A stretch of DNA of 64,000 bases from positions 6,356,309-6,420,308 of the forward strand of contig OX465110.1 of the NCBI GenBank assembly GCA_949987565.1, given 5' to 3'. Source of the DNA: Luidia sarsii. Taxonomy: Eukaryota; Echinodermata; Asteroidea; Paxillosida; Luidiidae. Shown piece by piece: positions 43,701-55,700 of the stretch; position 1 is the first letter of the stretch; every line of letters starts with the position of its first letter. Both the position numbers and the translations under genes were made by a program. The notes under the pieces are model-generated. The model had not been told where the DNA came from, did not search any database, and saw only the letters and a list, made by a program, of their open reading frames with translations.

Positions 43701-46700
43701 GTTAACGCAGGCAGGAAAACATACAAGGGACACATACAGGGGGATAGGGATTGGACACAGTGGAACGGCGCTATAACGAAAGCTAACATACCGAACATTC
43801 GGCTACAATGAACATGCCATTTGGCTCCCTAAATTTTGTGCACAAAATAACCGGCCGTAGCTGCTATCACGAACGACCGCTATACCGAACAGTTTTAACG
43901 GATCCCGGGATGTTCGTTATAGCGACATTCCACTGTAATTAAGAAGCACAGGCTTCACTTGGTGTACGCAGGTTGACAAATTGCTGCAAAGCGTTAAGTC
44001 GGATTTCCTGTTTTCCGGTTAAGACATCTGCGCTAGAAAGCAGAAGTAGCAGTTTGGAATCCCGCCCGAGCTGCCTGAAATTTGTTTCATCATGCATCGG
44101 GCAAAGCACTGAGCACACGGTGCGTATCACGTCAAGCCAGTGGGAAAAACCTTCATTAAAAAACCATGGTTTGTTCAATAGCTTTGGTCTGTGCCCGGAC
44201 ATTGGTTGCTGAAATCAAGCAGTCACCTGAGGCCCGAGTTTGACTTCCCTTAGCATCAGGCAAAAGGTTTTGATAACCCCTGCTATATGCCGTAGTGAAC
44301 TTGTTTGGTTGGTTCAGTATTCTATAAGGCAATCTATAAAGCATTTGACTAGTATAATGATTTAAGTATTCAAATACTTCTTTGACGGGGAGACAGACAA
44401 CATAATTTCAAACTATCTTTTTTTTATTCAGATCTTTCAAGATTAGGCCTACTTTTCAATATTATTTTTCCAAGATTTTTCAAGAGTTTGACACCCCTTT
44501 CAAGAACATTTTTCACGATTTTTACATTAAAAAAAAAAAATAATAATTTCAAGAGCTTTTACGATATTTTCAAGATTTTTAAAGATGACTTTTTGTGGTA
44601 GGTGGGCCTGGAAACCATGCTTACCCTCAAAGCTATAGACCAGCATCTCCTTGGTGATTCCCGTGTGGGGATTGTCGTTCTCATCCTGGACCTCCACCAC
44701 CAGGTCGCTCACCCCCGTGTTGCCACCGGGGGAGGTCTCGGTGATGCGGATGGGGATGGTGTAGAAGGCCTGCTCCTCTCGGTCAAAGGAGATTGCCTTG
44801 GTGTAGATGCTGAACCGATTCTCTGAAGTGGGAAGGGAAGGGGAGGGGAGGGCAGGGGAGGGCAGGACAGGGCAGGGAAGGGAAGGGAAGGGCAGGGCAG
44901 GGCAGGGCAGGGAAGGGAAGGGAAGGGAAGGGAAGGGAAGGGAAGGGAAGGGAAGGGAAGGGAAGGGAAGGGAAGGGAAGAGAAGGGAAGGGAAGGGAAG
45001 GGAAGGGAAGGGAAGGGAAGGGAAGGGAAGGGAAGGGAAGGGAAGGGAAGGGAAGGGAAGGGAAGGGAAGGGAAGGGAAGGGCAGGGAAGGGAAGGGAAG
45101 GGAAGGGAAGGGAAGGGAAGGGAAGGGAAGGGAAGGGAAGGGAAGGGAAGGGAAGGGAAGGGAAGGGAAGGAAAGGGAAGGGAAGGGAAAAGAAGGGAAG
45201 GGAAGGGAAAGGAAGGGAAGGGAAGGGAAGGGAAGGGAAGGGAAGGGAAGGGAAGGGAAGGGAAGGGAAGGGAAGGGAAAAGAAGGGAAGGGAAGGGAAG
45301 GGAAGGGAAGGGAAGGTAGAAAGGTGAAATCAACCTCTTGTAAGAAAATAGTAAACAATGTGCAGATTTTTCCAACAGCCAGTGGCAAATGTATGAAACG
45401 GACAAAAAACTTGTTGTCAAGCTGGGGTTGTTCTCATGGCAATAGGCTCGGGGGGGGGGGGGGGGAATCAGCTACATACCTCCGACATCCTCCCAGGTGA
45501 AGCTGTCGGTGTCGCCGTTGGTCACCACGTCAAAGCTGAAGGGTCCTCCGCCCGTGATGTCGTCGTCCACGGCGCTGACTGTGGCCACAAACTGGACCTC
45601 GGCCAAGTTCTCCCGGATGAACGGCTCGTAGTCCTCAGCGAAGCGGGGCGGCGTGTCGTTGACGTCGTCAAGGGTCAGCGTCAGGGTGGCCGTTCCGGTC
45701 AGCGGCGGGACACCTGCGAGACGAGACAGCCCAGAAAAAATAAAAAAATAAAAATTAAATCAAGACTATGGGAATATGCTTCACACGCCTTTGTTTGTCT
45801 TTGAACAAGAAGGTACTGCAAGGATCGAAACGTCAGGCCCTCCTTAATTTCGATATTCACTTTTCGGTCATTTTAATAGTCAGTAAGCAGTTTGCAACAT
45901 TCTTGCATATTACTGTAGAATATTTTTCCATTTCCCCCCCCCCCCCAGAACATTCAAGATTACTTTTCAAAAAAATTCAAGTTCTTTCTTTCAAGAAAAT
46001 TCCACAAGATTTTTCCAGATTTTTCCAGATTATTTGACAGACTATTGAATGAATGGTCCCTAATTCGATGGGTTCCGCCGATGGAATACTGGAAATTCTG
46101 GATTCAATTCAGGGATACGGGAGTGCTGACTATGATACCATTGGGGTCTCTTTTTACTTTTTTTCAGAGTCAATTTTTTTTCTCACTTTTTCCAACACAA
46201 GCACAACAGCAAATTAATTTTAATTTCATAACTACGAAATCTGGAAACCAAAAGGATAAGAGTAAGAGCAAGTGTAGTGTCGGTCACACCAAACAATAAA
46301 AGTAGATTGTCTATTACAAGCTGTACCTTAGTTTTTGTCCTTCAAATCCAATCTACTGTAGAACCCCAGAGAGCACTGCACGGGGCTTACCTTGGTCCGT
46401 GGCCAGCAGGGTCAGTCGGTGGGTCTCCACCGTCTCCCGGTCCAGGAGCTGGCGGGTCCGCACCTCGGCCGTGCGCGTGGCCCCGGAGCCGATGGGGGCC
46501 GAGACGACAAAGAGACTGTCGGGATCCGTGCTGGGATCAATCTCAAACCTTGACATTAAAAAAAAAAAAAAGTAATTTTTTAAAATTGATTTGTGTATGC
46601 AAGATCGCCCAAAACAAGGCTGAAAAGCCACTCAAGGTTAAGGGCTAGTGAAAGAAGAGGATAGAGAGGGACTCGGGAAGGCCCGCAATAGGAATTAACA

Positions 46701-49700
46701 TTCCTTTTGATCATTGGAAACAATGAGATACACGTACAAGGCTCTTGTGTTTGCGGGAAAAAAAACATTTCGAGCATGATTTTGGACCCCCAAGGTGGCA
46801 AATTTTTGGAGACAAACCCCTGAGGTGATCCATCAAAAAGTGTGAGGCGGGCTGCCCCACTGTTTAATGTGCGGGGGAAACTTTGCCACAAATATAGGCA
46901 TCGCTTTTTTCTCTCACTTGTAATGTGTGTTCACACAAGCATGAAAGACACACTAGCACGAAAGACACACAAGCACGAAAGACACACTAGCATGAAAGAC
47001 ACACTAGCACGATTCACATTTCTATTTAAGAATCTTGATATTTCAGGTGTGAATGACGAAAATCTCACTGATGATCACAGTTCCAATGACGATCCAAATC
47101 ACAGTCTGGGAGGTTCAAGGTGGAGTAGGAAGGGTCTGTGGGGAAGGGGAAGGGTGGGTGGGTTGGGGGGGGGGGACGGGGAGCGTCCGAGACTCACGTG
47201 AAGCGGCCAGCGTCGCCGGCTTCAACGTCGGTGGCCGTGACGGTGTGGATCAGGGTGCCGACGGGCACGTCCTCCCGCACGTTGTCGGCCACGTAGTCGC
47301 TGCTGGGCTGGAACTGGGGCGCCACGTCGTTCACGTCCTGCACGCGGACGGTCAGGGTGGTCTGGTCACCGGCGTCGGGGTTGTCCCGGACCCTCAGAGC
47401 CAGCGTGTACACTTCTGGGCCTGCCTCGTAGTCCAGCGGCTGGACGGGGGAGGGAGAGGGAGACAGACTAAAGGCCCTGTCCAAATCTGTTGTCTAGAGC
47501 TACGGCTAGATCTTCGCTCCGTTGGAAACACGCAGGGATGCGAAGACAATAGCCGTAGCCGTAGCTCTGGAAGCCCGTTTCGTACCCAGCCTAAGACAGG
47601 GACTTTGCAGACGACAAACAGTGCACCCTTCAGGCATCTGGGTTTTGGGCGTTTTTTTTTTTTCACATTTATTAAACCAATATCCGCCTAAATTGTCACA
47701 GCACATTATCCTGTGTTCCTGCCTAGGCCCGTATCACACTAAAAAAAACAAAAAACGTGCATGACAAGAGAAAAATGATCTACTTTCCAAAGAATAAAAC
47801 CCAAACAAACTGTAGACCAGGGAAAAGAGTATGAAATTTACATTTATACGAACATCTAAAATATCAAAAACTATATCAACAGAACAGTGAATGGGATAAC
47901 ACCATCATTTTCCCACACCTGAAAATAGACCACAGACTTTCACGTAGTTTGGCGTTTGAAACTTTTCTGAAGAGTTGGTTCACCTTCACTTCCTCTTGCA
48001 GAGCTTCATCAGACACTTCTCGGTTGCTAACAGTCTGACCCAGGACTACCGCCCTTACCAGCTTCCAATCAAACCAAAAAAGCCAGCCTGCGCGCCCGCC
48101 TCAACCACCCCCTCCCACTATGAACATCTAAACCGTGAAAATGGGGTGAAAATGTCATTTAGCCAGGAAAAGAAATTTCACCGTGTTTTCACCCCTATTT
48201 CACGGCACAAAGTTTGCCAAGTCATTTTCACAGTGTTTTCACCAGTGGTCTCCAAGGCCACGTTCCTGGTGGCAAATGGCTAGAGGCAATTTAGAAGTAT
48301 CTGGGAGTGACAGTTACAAGGACACCATACAGTACCTCTATGGGGGCTGGTGGTCCCTACTGGTAATTTAATTAGCCATCCCTCAAGGCTGGAAGCTCTT
48401 GCCACCCTAGATATTCATCTAGTGACCTGAAGATATCCTTATCAGGTCAGAGAGGCAATTATTTTCATGGTGAATTAACTGTAAAATGCACCGTGAAATC
48501 TCAGTGACTTTTAGTTTCACGGCGAAATGACATTTTCACCCCTTTTTCACGGTTTAGATGTTCATAGTGCCCCCCTCCCCGCCTTGTACTCACGTCGGCG
48601 ATGCGGACGATTCCCACCAGTGAGATGGGGTCGGCCGCAATCTCAAACTTGTTGCCCACATTGCCGCTCTCAATGGTGAACAGGACCAGGTCGTTGAAGT
48701 CGCTGTCGGCGTCGGCCGCGGGGATCTCGTAGACGGTGGCGCCCACCGCCAGGGTCTCCGGCACCGCCGTGGAGAAGGGACCGCCGACAAACATCGGCCG
48801 GTTGTCGTTCACGTCCAGGATCTGGATGACGGCGTCCGTGTCGGCTGCAGTTGGGAGGGAGGGAGGGAGGAAGGGAGGGAGGGGTGGAGGAAAGGATGAG
48901 GGGAGATACAGGGTTTGCGGAAACGATTGAAGAGCAACCTGAGCCGACTGGGACAGAGCTTGACCTTTGACCTCGAGGCAAGGCACAGTCTATATCAAGG
49001 ATTTTCCTCAATACAGGAAGGCTGTTGAGTGTCAGATTCTGCTGGTAGAACGGTAACTTTTTAGTAGGCTAATTCTGGCGATTGGGTTTTGACGACTGCC
49101 CTAGAGACCATAGATGCTAGTTTTGCGTCGACAGAGAGATCTAATGAGATTTGGAGGTTTGCATGGTGAGAATAGCAGGATAATTAGGTTTGCGGTGACA
49201 CCGTGTAAATTCTCCTTAGTGAGTAAGTGCGGTTCTGAGAAGAGCCGGAGGAACTCGACGTTTCGAACAGTGTTCTCTGTTCGTCTTCAGATCTTATTCA
49301 ATGAGGCTTTGTCCAACTTGCTGATAATGAGCACTGTATGCTCGGCGTAGGGACACTCAGGTCAGGACGTAACTTGATCTCATAGGAAGATGCAATATAT
49401 TCTAAGGGGAAAGAGAGTTGAGCTAAATCTCGGCCTCATTTAGATGATACGACATGTCCCCTTCCTCCAGTCCACCCACAGCTGGCCTATTGGGAGGTGT
49501 CATCGCCGGTCAGTCGAGGGTGGCACCAAATTCCATGCGGGCAGAATGAACAACAGTACACAGTCCAGCCTGGTGTAACAAATACGCCCTGAGAGCTCTC
49601 CATACTGTGAGCTGCCCCGTAACTCAACCGCCCAACCGGTCAAAATGAACACGGCAAGGCACAAAAAAACAGTTCTCTTCAGGGGGGGGGGGGGGGGGGT

Positions 49701-52700
49701 TTCTGGAGTACCGACTCACCAGAGCCTCCGACGTTGTCCGAAGCCTGGATTTTCAGGTTGTACGAGTCCTTGGCCTCGCGGTCGAGATTGGCCCCCGGCT
49801 TGACCGTCACCTGGCCGGAGTTGGGGTCCACGTCAAAGAGGTCGGCCCCGTCGTCCTCGATGCCCGAGTCGCTGACCACCGAGTAGGTGATCTTTCCGTG
49901 GGTCAAGGGGTCGTCTAGATCCACCGCCTCCACTTGCAGGACCGGAGTTCCTGAGGGAGGGGAGAGGGGGAAGGGGAGGGGAGAGGAGAGGAAGTTTGAC
50001 AGGTTTGACAGAGGAGGAACATTTGCAAAGCCTTGTCCCAACTCGGTACCTAACCTAGCTGTGATAGAAAGAACCGAAAATGAAATAATTAGCATTCACG
50101 GGACTGGATTCAACTAGACCAGTTCATGAGAAAACTTGAAAACTTGCTGCGACAGTGGAACGTCGCTATAATGAACGTCGATACACCCAACACTCGGCTA
50201 TAACGAGCACGCCCTTTTGGCTCCCGATTTTTGTGTACAAACTATGCGGCCGCAACTGCTACAACAGATGACTGACCGCTATTTTGGACAATTTTCATGG
50301 ATCCCGGGATGCTCGCAGTAGCAAGGGTTCACTGTATACCAACCAGAAGCGGTGCTGAGGGGGGGGGGGGGGGGGGGGGTTGGAGGCCTGAGCGACTGAC
50401 CTGCCGGGGAGTTCTCTTCCACTGAGCCCCGGTACTCCAGGTCGGGGAAGTAGGGATCGTTGTCGTTGATGTCGTTGACGGCCACCTCCACGTCGGCGCT
50501 GCCGGTCCGGCCCGCGCCCAGTTCGTCCGTGGCCTTGACCTGGAAGTTCCACTGGCTCCGTTCCTCCCGGTCCAGCTTGCTGTTGAGCCGGATCTGGCCC
50601 GAGGTCGGGTCAATGGTGAACTCGTCGCCGGCGCCGATCCCTTCCAGGGAGTAGCGGATGCTGGCCTGATCTGCCCCGGCATCGCCATCCTGGGCCGAGA
50701 CCTAGAGAGGGAGAGGGAGGAAAGAGGAAAGAGGGACAGGGACAGGGAGAAACAAAAGGAAGAGGGAGAGGTTGAGGGAGAGGGAGAGGGAGATTGAGAG
50801 GGACAGAGAGAGGGACAGGGATAGAGGGGAGTACCACAAAAGAATTGGTTATTAAGACACGGTTCAGTCTGTTGACCGGACCTCTTCCATAAACTGCACA
50901 GCAAGAAGTAGAGAAACCCCCCCCCCAAGGACTCTTGTCTAGGATGCTCCCTACCTGGATCAAGTCGCGGGGGAAGTTGTCATCCTCCTCGTCCACGTTC
51001 AGCTGGTAGAGGTCCTGGTCAAAGACCGGCACCTCGTCGTTGACGTTGGTCAAGCGGATGCGAACGGGCACGGTGGCAAAGTTCAGGCCGTCGTTGGCCG
51101 TGTACTGGAGCCAGTATTCGGCCTTGGCCTCGTAGTCCAGCCGCGAGGCGATGAAGATCTTGCCCAGCTCCGGGTTGACATCGAAGGCGCCCCCCGTGTT
51201 GTTGGCGGTGATCAGGTAGCGGATGCTGTCTGCAAACGGGCAACGGAAGTGACCGACAAAATCTAAGCGACTGCGAGTGAGCGCTGATGCAACCGAGAGA
51301 TTCACGGCAGGGGTGCAGGCACCCTTCAGTTTTTAGGGTTTTAACAGATAAAAATGAGCAGTTTGAGATACCTGTTTGACATAAAAAAAAAAAATAGTAA
51401 TAATAAATAATTCATTTTCATTTTCACAAACCTCAACAAACCACAGAATTTCACGTAGTTCGGCGTTTGTAGCTTTTCTGCGTCCTTGGAATCAACTTGT
51501 TTTGTTTAATAGCAGAGCCAGTCACATTTGTGCTACAATATCCCCCCGCCGCTTACCTGAATCCCTGTCCTGCGCTTGGATCTGAACCACCTCAAAGCCT
51601 ACAGCGGCATCCTCTAGAACATCCACCGTGTATATATCCTCGTCAAAGATGGGCTCGTTGTCATTGATGTCCACCACGTTGATAGTCACACGCACGGAGG
51701 CTTGAAAGAGATATCCGGAAAGAAATTAAGAATTTTCTTTTTACAATCCAAAAAAAACAAAATTAATCCAACCATTGTTTGATCAACAAAAACTGCTGAA
51801 GGTGGATTTACGACTAAATTGTTGACTGCACCTGAATGAAAATATATTATTGTGTCTGTAACGTTAACTCTTTCATCAAATTTGATTTCATCTCTAGATT
51901 TTTATTTTTAGTTTACATGCTTGGTGTTTTCAGCAATTTTATTGTTGGCTAATCTTATCATTTTAGTTTAAAGTCTTCGTCTAATTGACTAACATCTTAC
52001 TTATTTAATGCAAGTATACTGGTATCTGTATTTTTAATATATGTATACTACTACTACTACTACTATGTATACTACTGAATGTCTTTCTATTTGTGTGTGT
52101 CATTTATGTCCACAACGTTGATGGTCACACGCACATACAGTAGGCTTGAAACAGTTATCCAGACAGAAATGATTTATTCTATTTTTCGGACACCATGATT
52201 CTAATGACTGCAGAATGTTAAAACAATGCTGCTTAATTGTTTTGGTCGTCAAAGAAACCCAGGAAAACCTCAAGTAAAGGTTTTTTTAATCGATGTTGCT
52301 TGTTGCCGATTTTATTATCGATGTTGCTTGTTGCTGATTTTATTATCGATGTTGCTTGTTGCTGATTTTATTATCGATGTTGCTTGTTGCCGATTTTATT
52401 ATCGATGTTGCCGATTTTATTATCGATGTTGCTTGTTGCCGATTTTATTATCGATGTTGCTTGTTGCCGATTTTATTATCGATGTTGCTTTTTGCCGATT
52501 TTATTATCGATGTTGCTTGTTGCTGATTTTATTATCGATGTTGCTTGTTGCCGATTTTATTATCGATGTTGCTTGTTGCCGATTTTATTATCGATGTTGC
52601 TTTTTGCCGATTTTATTATCGATGTTGCCGATTTTATTATCAAGGTTGCCAATTTTTTTATCGATGTTGCCGATTTTATTAATGATGTTGCTTGTTGCCG

Positions 52701-55700
52701 ATTTTATTATTGATGTAGAAACTGAAAGCATGCTTGGCGCGCAGCTCCGATACTGCGATAGCGACCAGCGGGCATTACGCAATGTACTTCCAGGTTATTA
52801 ATTTCTTATGTTTTACATTGAATGGCAGGTATCCGGGTACGGACGATTTCAAAATTCGGGTATCCGGTTCCTCAAATACCCGATTTTGCCCAGTCTTAAT
52901 TTATTCTTTATAATTAAAAACAAAATCCAACCACTGTTCAATCACCAAAAACTGCTGAAGGTGGATTAACAACCAAATTCTTGTAGCATACATGGGTAAG
53001 ATCCCCTAGAGCATAGTGGGTTGAATGCCTCTGACAGGCAGTCTTTTAGGTCAGGCTTGATAGTGTCTTTGAAAAACAAACAAGGGCACTCCACGAAATG
53101 GTGGAATGGCGTCTTAAAGCCCCTACACAACATTGGTTGAGGTCAAAGAATAGCATCCATACGTTGTCTGATCCAACATATGCATGAAATAGCACACCTA
53201 TGAACATTTAAGCTCAATCCGCCAACCGAGTCTCGAGAAAATCGTGAAAACCGCTTCATTTGTTTCGCGATAGTGCAGCACTCAACGCCGTACTGTTCCG
53301 AAAAATAGTTTAGATCTCGGTGAGACGTAAACTATTTCTTTTACTCATTTCTCCCAAAATACAACATTTTAGGCAGAAATATTTCAGTGGGAGGTTTCTA
53401 CTATAACTTCAAACTGTATAAATTTGATGTAAATCTGTGAACATTTCTGTTTTTCGATCTCACCAATGTTGTGTAGGGGCTTTGAACCGGCCACTTTGAA
53501 GTGGCCTGGTTGCTATTCAAATTTTAGTAATAATGACATCACATTGAAGAGTGGTTTGTCATCCTGTCTACACTAGGAAGACTGCCCTGGTCATTTGGGA
53601 ATGTGAACCCTGGTTTTTTTTTTTTTTTTTTTTTGGGGGGGTCGATACTAGGATTCAAGATCACAGGGGCTGCTGTTGCCGCAGAATTTCTGCTACATCT
53701 GCTACACCTCTCTGGTGTCGGGGATCCCGCATGGGGGGGGGGGGAGGGATGGGAGAGAGAGAGGAGAAGAAGAAATCCCCAATCAGGGAGGGAGGGCAGG
53801 GTGTGGGCACCAACCGATATTGGGCTCCCCGTTGAGCCCCGAGAAGCTGGAGGGGGCGCTGTCCTTGGCGATGATCTGAATGCCGTAGGCCGACTTCAAC
53901 TCGTGGTCAAAATAGACATCGCTGTAGATCTCGCCCGTCGTTTCGTCGACGGTGAAATGCTGCCAATCAATGTAGGTCTCGTCCAAGAAGTAACGGACCT
54001 GCAATGGTGCAAGCAGACAGCCGTGTTAGAATACCTGGGTTTTCTTCCCTTTTTTAGGTGGTTGGGTGGGGGGGGGGCCTTCAACCACAAGGAAATCCTG
54101 CTATGATCCAAAACAGCAGCACCTCTTACTTTGTATATCGCAACTTTGCAGTTTTACAACACGTTTCTTTTTTTTATCTTTATTCCTGGCAGGACCTTAC
54201 TTAAAGGTTCGACATCGACATTTGGAGTTAATGCTACATTTTGGCCATTAATTCCTTTGAAATATGGTTAATCCTGAAAAAAGAGTCAAATCTAATGGAG
54301 GGTTAATCCTCCTTATCAAGGATGAATTGCCTAATTGGGGATAATTCCTCCCAATCTGGGGGTTAATCTTCTGGATTGGTAGTCAATCATCCGAGTCTAG
54401 GGTTAATCATCCAAAATAGGGGTGATCCCCCCAATCTGTGGTTTAATCCTGCAAATAAGGCATTTATCCTCCAAATCGGAGATCAATCCTTTGAACCAGA
54501 GAAAAAATCTTGGGTATTGGGCCTCGCCAGCGAATAGACAACGCTTGTTGCACTGACCGTCCTGTACTCTTCAACCGTGTCCTTGTCCACCGCGGTCACC
54601 GTGGTGATGGGGATGGTCAAGTCCCGGTCCTCCTCCGACACCGAGGTGAAGACCACGTCCACCGGGAACTGTGGGGCCTCGTCATTGACGTCCTCGACTA
54701 GGACGGTCAAGGTCTGGAGAGCTTCCTGTCTATTACCGTCGTTGAACGCCCGCAGCACCAGCTGGTACCTGTAAAGGGGGGGGGGGGGAACAGAGGGTCC
54801 AAGCGTCGGTCAACCCAAAAGCCGAGTTTCCACTGGATTCAAATCCAACCGAAACGATGGTTTAAATTTCCAATCATCAAATTTAACCGTCGTTCTCACG
54901 TCAAAACTTTGTCAAGTCAAACTTAGACTTTGGTTTTGTGACTTTTTTTTTGTTTCCTGCTAAGTAAAGAAGAGTGGAATTCAAGTCAAACTAATGGGGG
55001 GTTTGTAATCCTGTTTACATTAGGCTTTTCCCGCTTAGCAGATTTTCCCGCTTAAAGCCCCTACACAACATTGGTGAGATCGAAAAAAAGAAATGTTCAC
55101 AGATTTACATCAAACTTATACAGTTTGAAGATGGTTATGGTAGAAACCTCTCACTGAAATATTTCTGCCTACAATGTTGTATTTTGGGAGAAATGAGTAA
55201 AAGAAATCGTTTACGTCTCACCGAGACCTAAACTATTTTTCGGAACAATACGGCGTTGAATGCTGCATTTTCGCGAAACAAATGAAGCGGTTTCCACGAT
55301 TTTATCAAGACTCGGTTGGCGGATTGAGCTGAAATGTTCACAGGTGTGCTATTTCATGCATATGTTGGATAAGACAACGTATGGATGCTATTCTTTGACC
55401 TTGACCAATGTTGTGTAGGGGCTTTAAGCGGCTCTATTAAATTGAGCCCAGCACACTCCAAAACCAAGCACTGGTCTATGGGTGTGTGGATCTTAGGGTG
55501 GGAGAAAGAGGGAGATGGGGGGGGGATAGGTGGGTGGGGGTCATCCCTTGGCCAAGCGGTCAACCTACTCCTTGGTGGTCTCGTAGTCCAGCGGATTTAT
55601 GACCAGCACGTTCACCCCCGAGCCCTGGTTGAAGACAGAGAACTGCAGCTCGGAGTTGGTTGCGGGCACCTGGCCGTGCACAATGCCGTAGCCTATCTGG

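Noticed and set aside
43459..43776. 105-codon open frame in the 3 kb intron
   Set aside because: Overlaps a MITE end, has no recognised domain, and sits in a cadherin intron with no splice support.
44527..45420. 297-codon Pro-Phe-Pro-Ser-Leu frame
   Set aside because: Read-through of the (GGGAA)n array joined to the true exon 20 frame across a splice acceptor.
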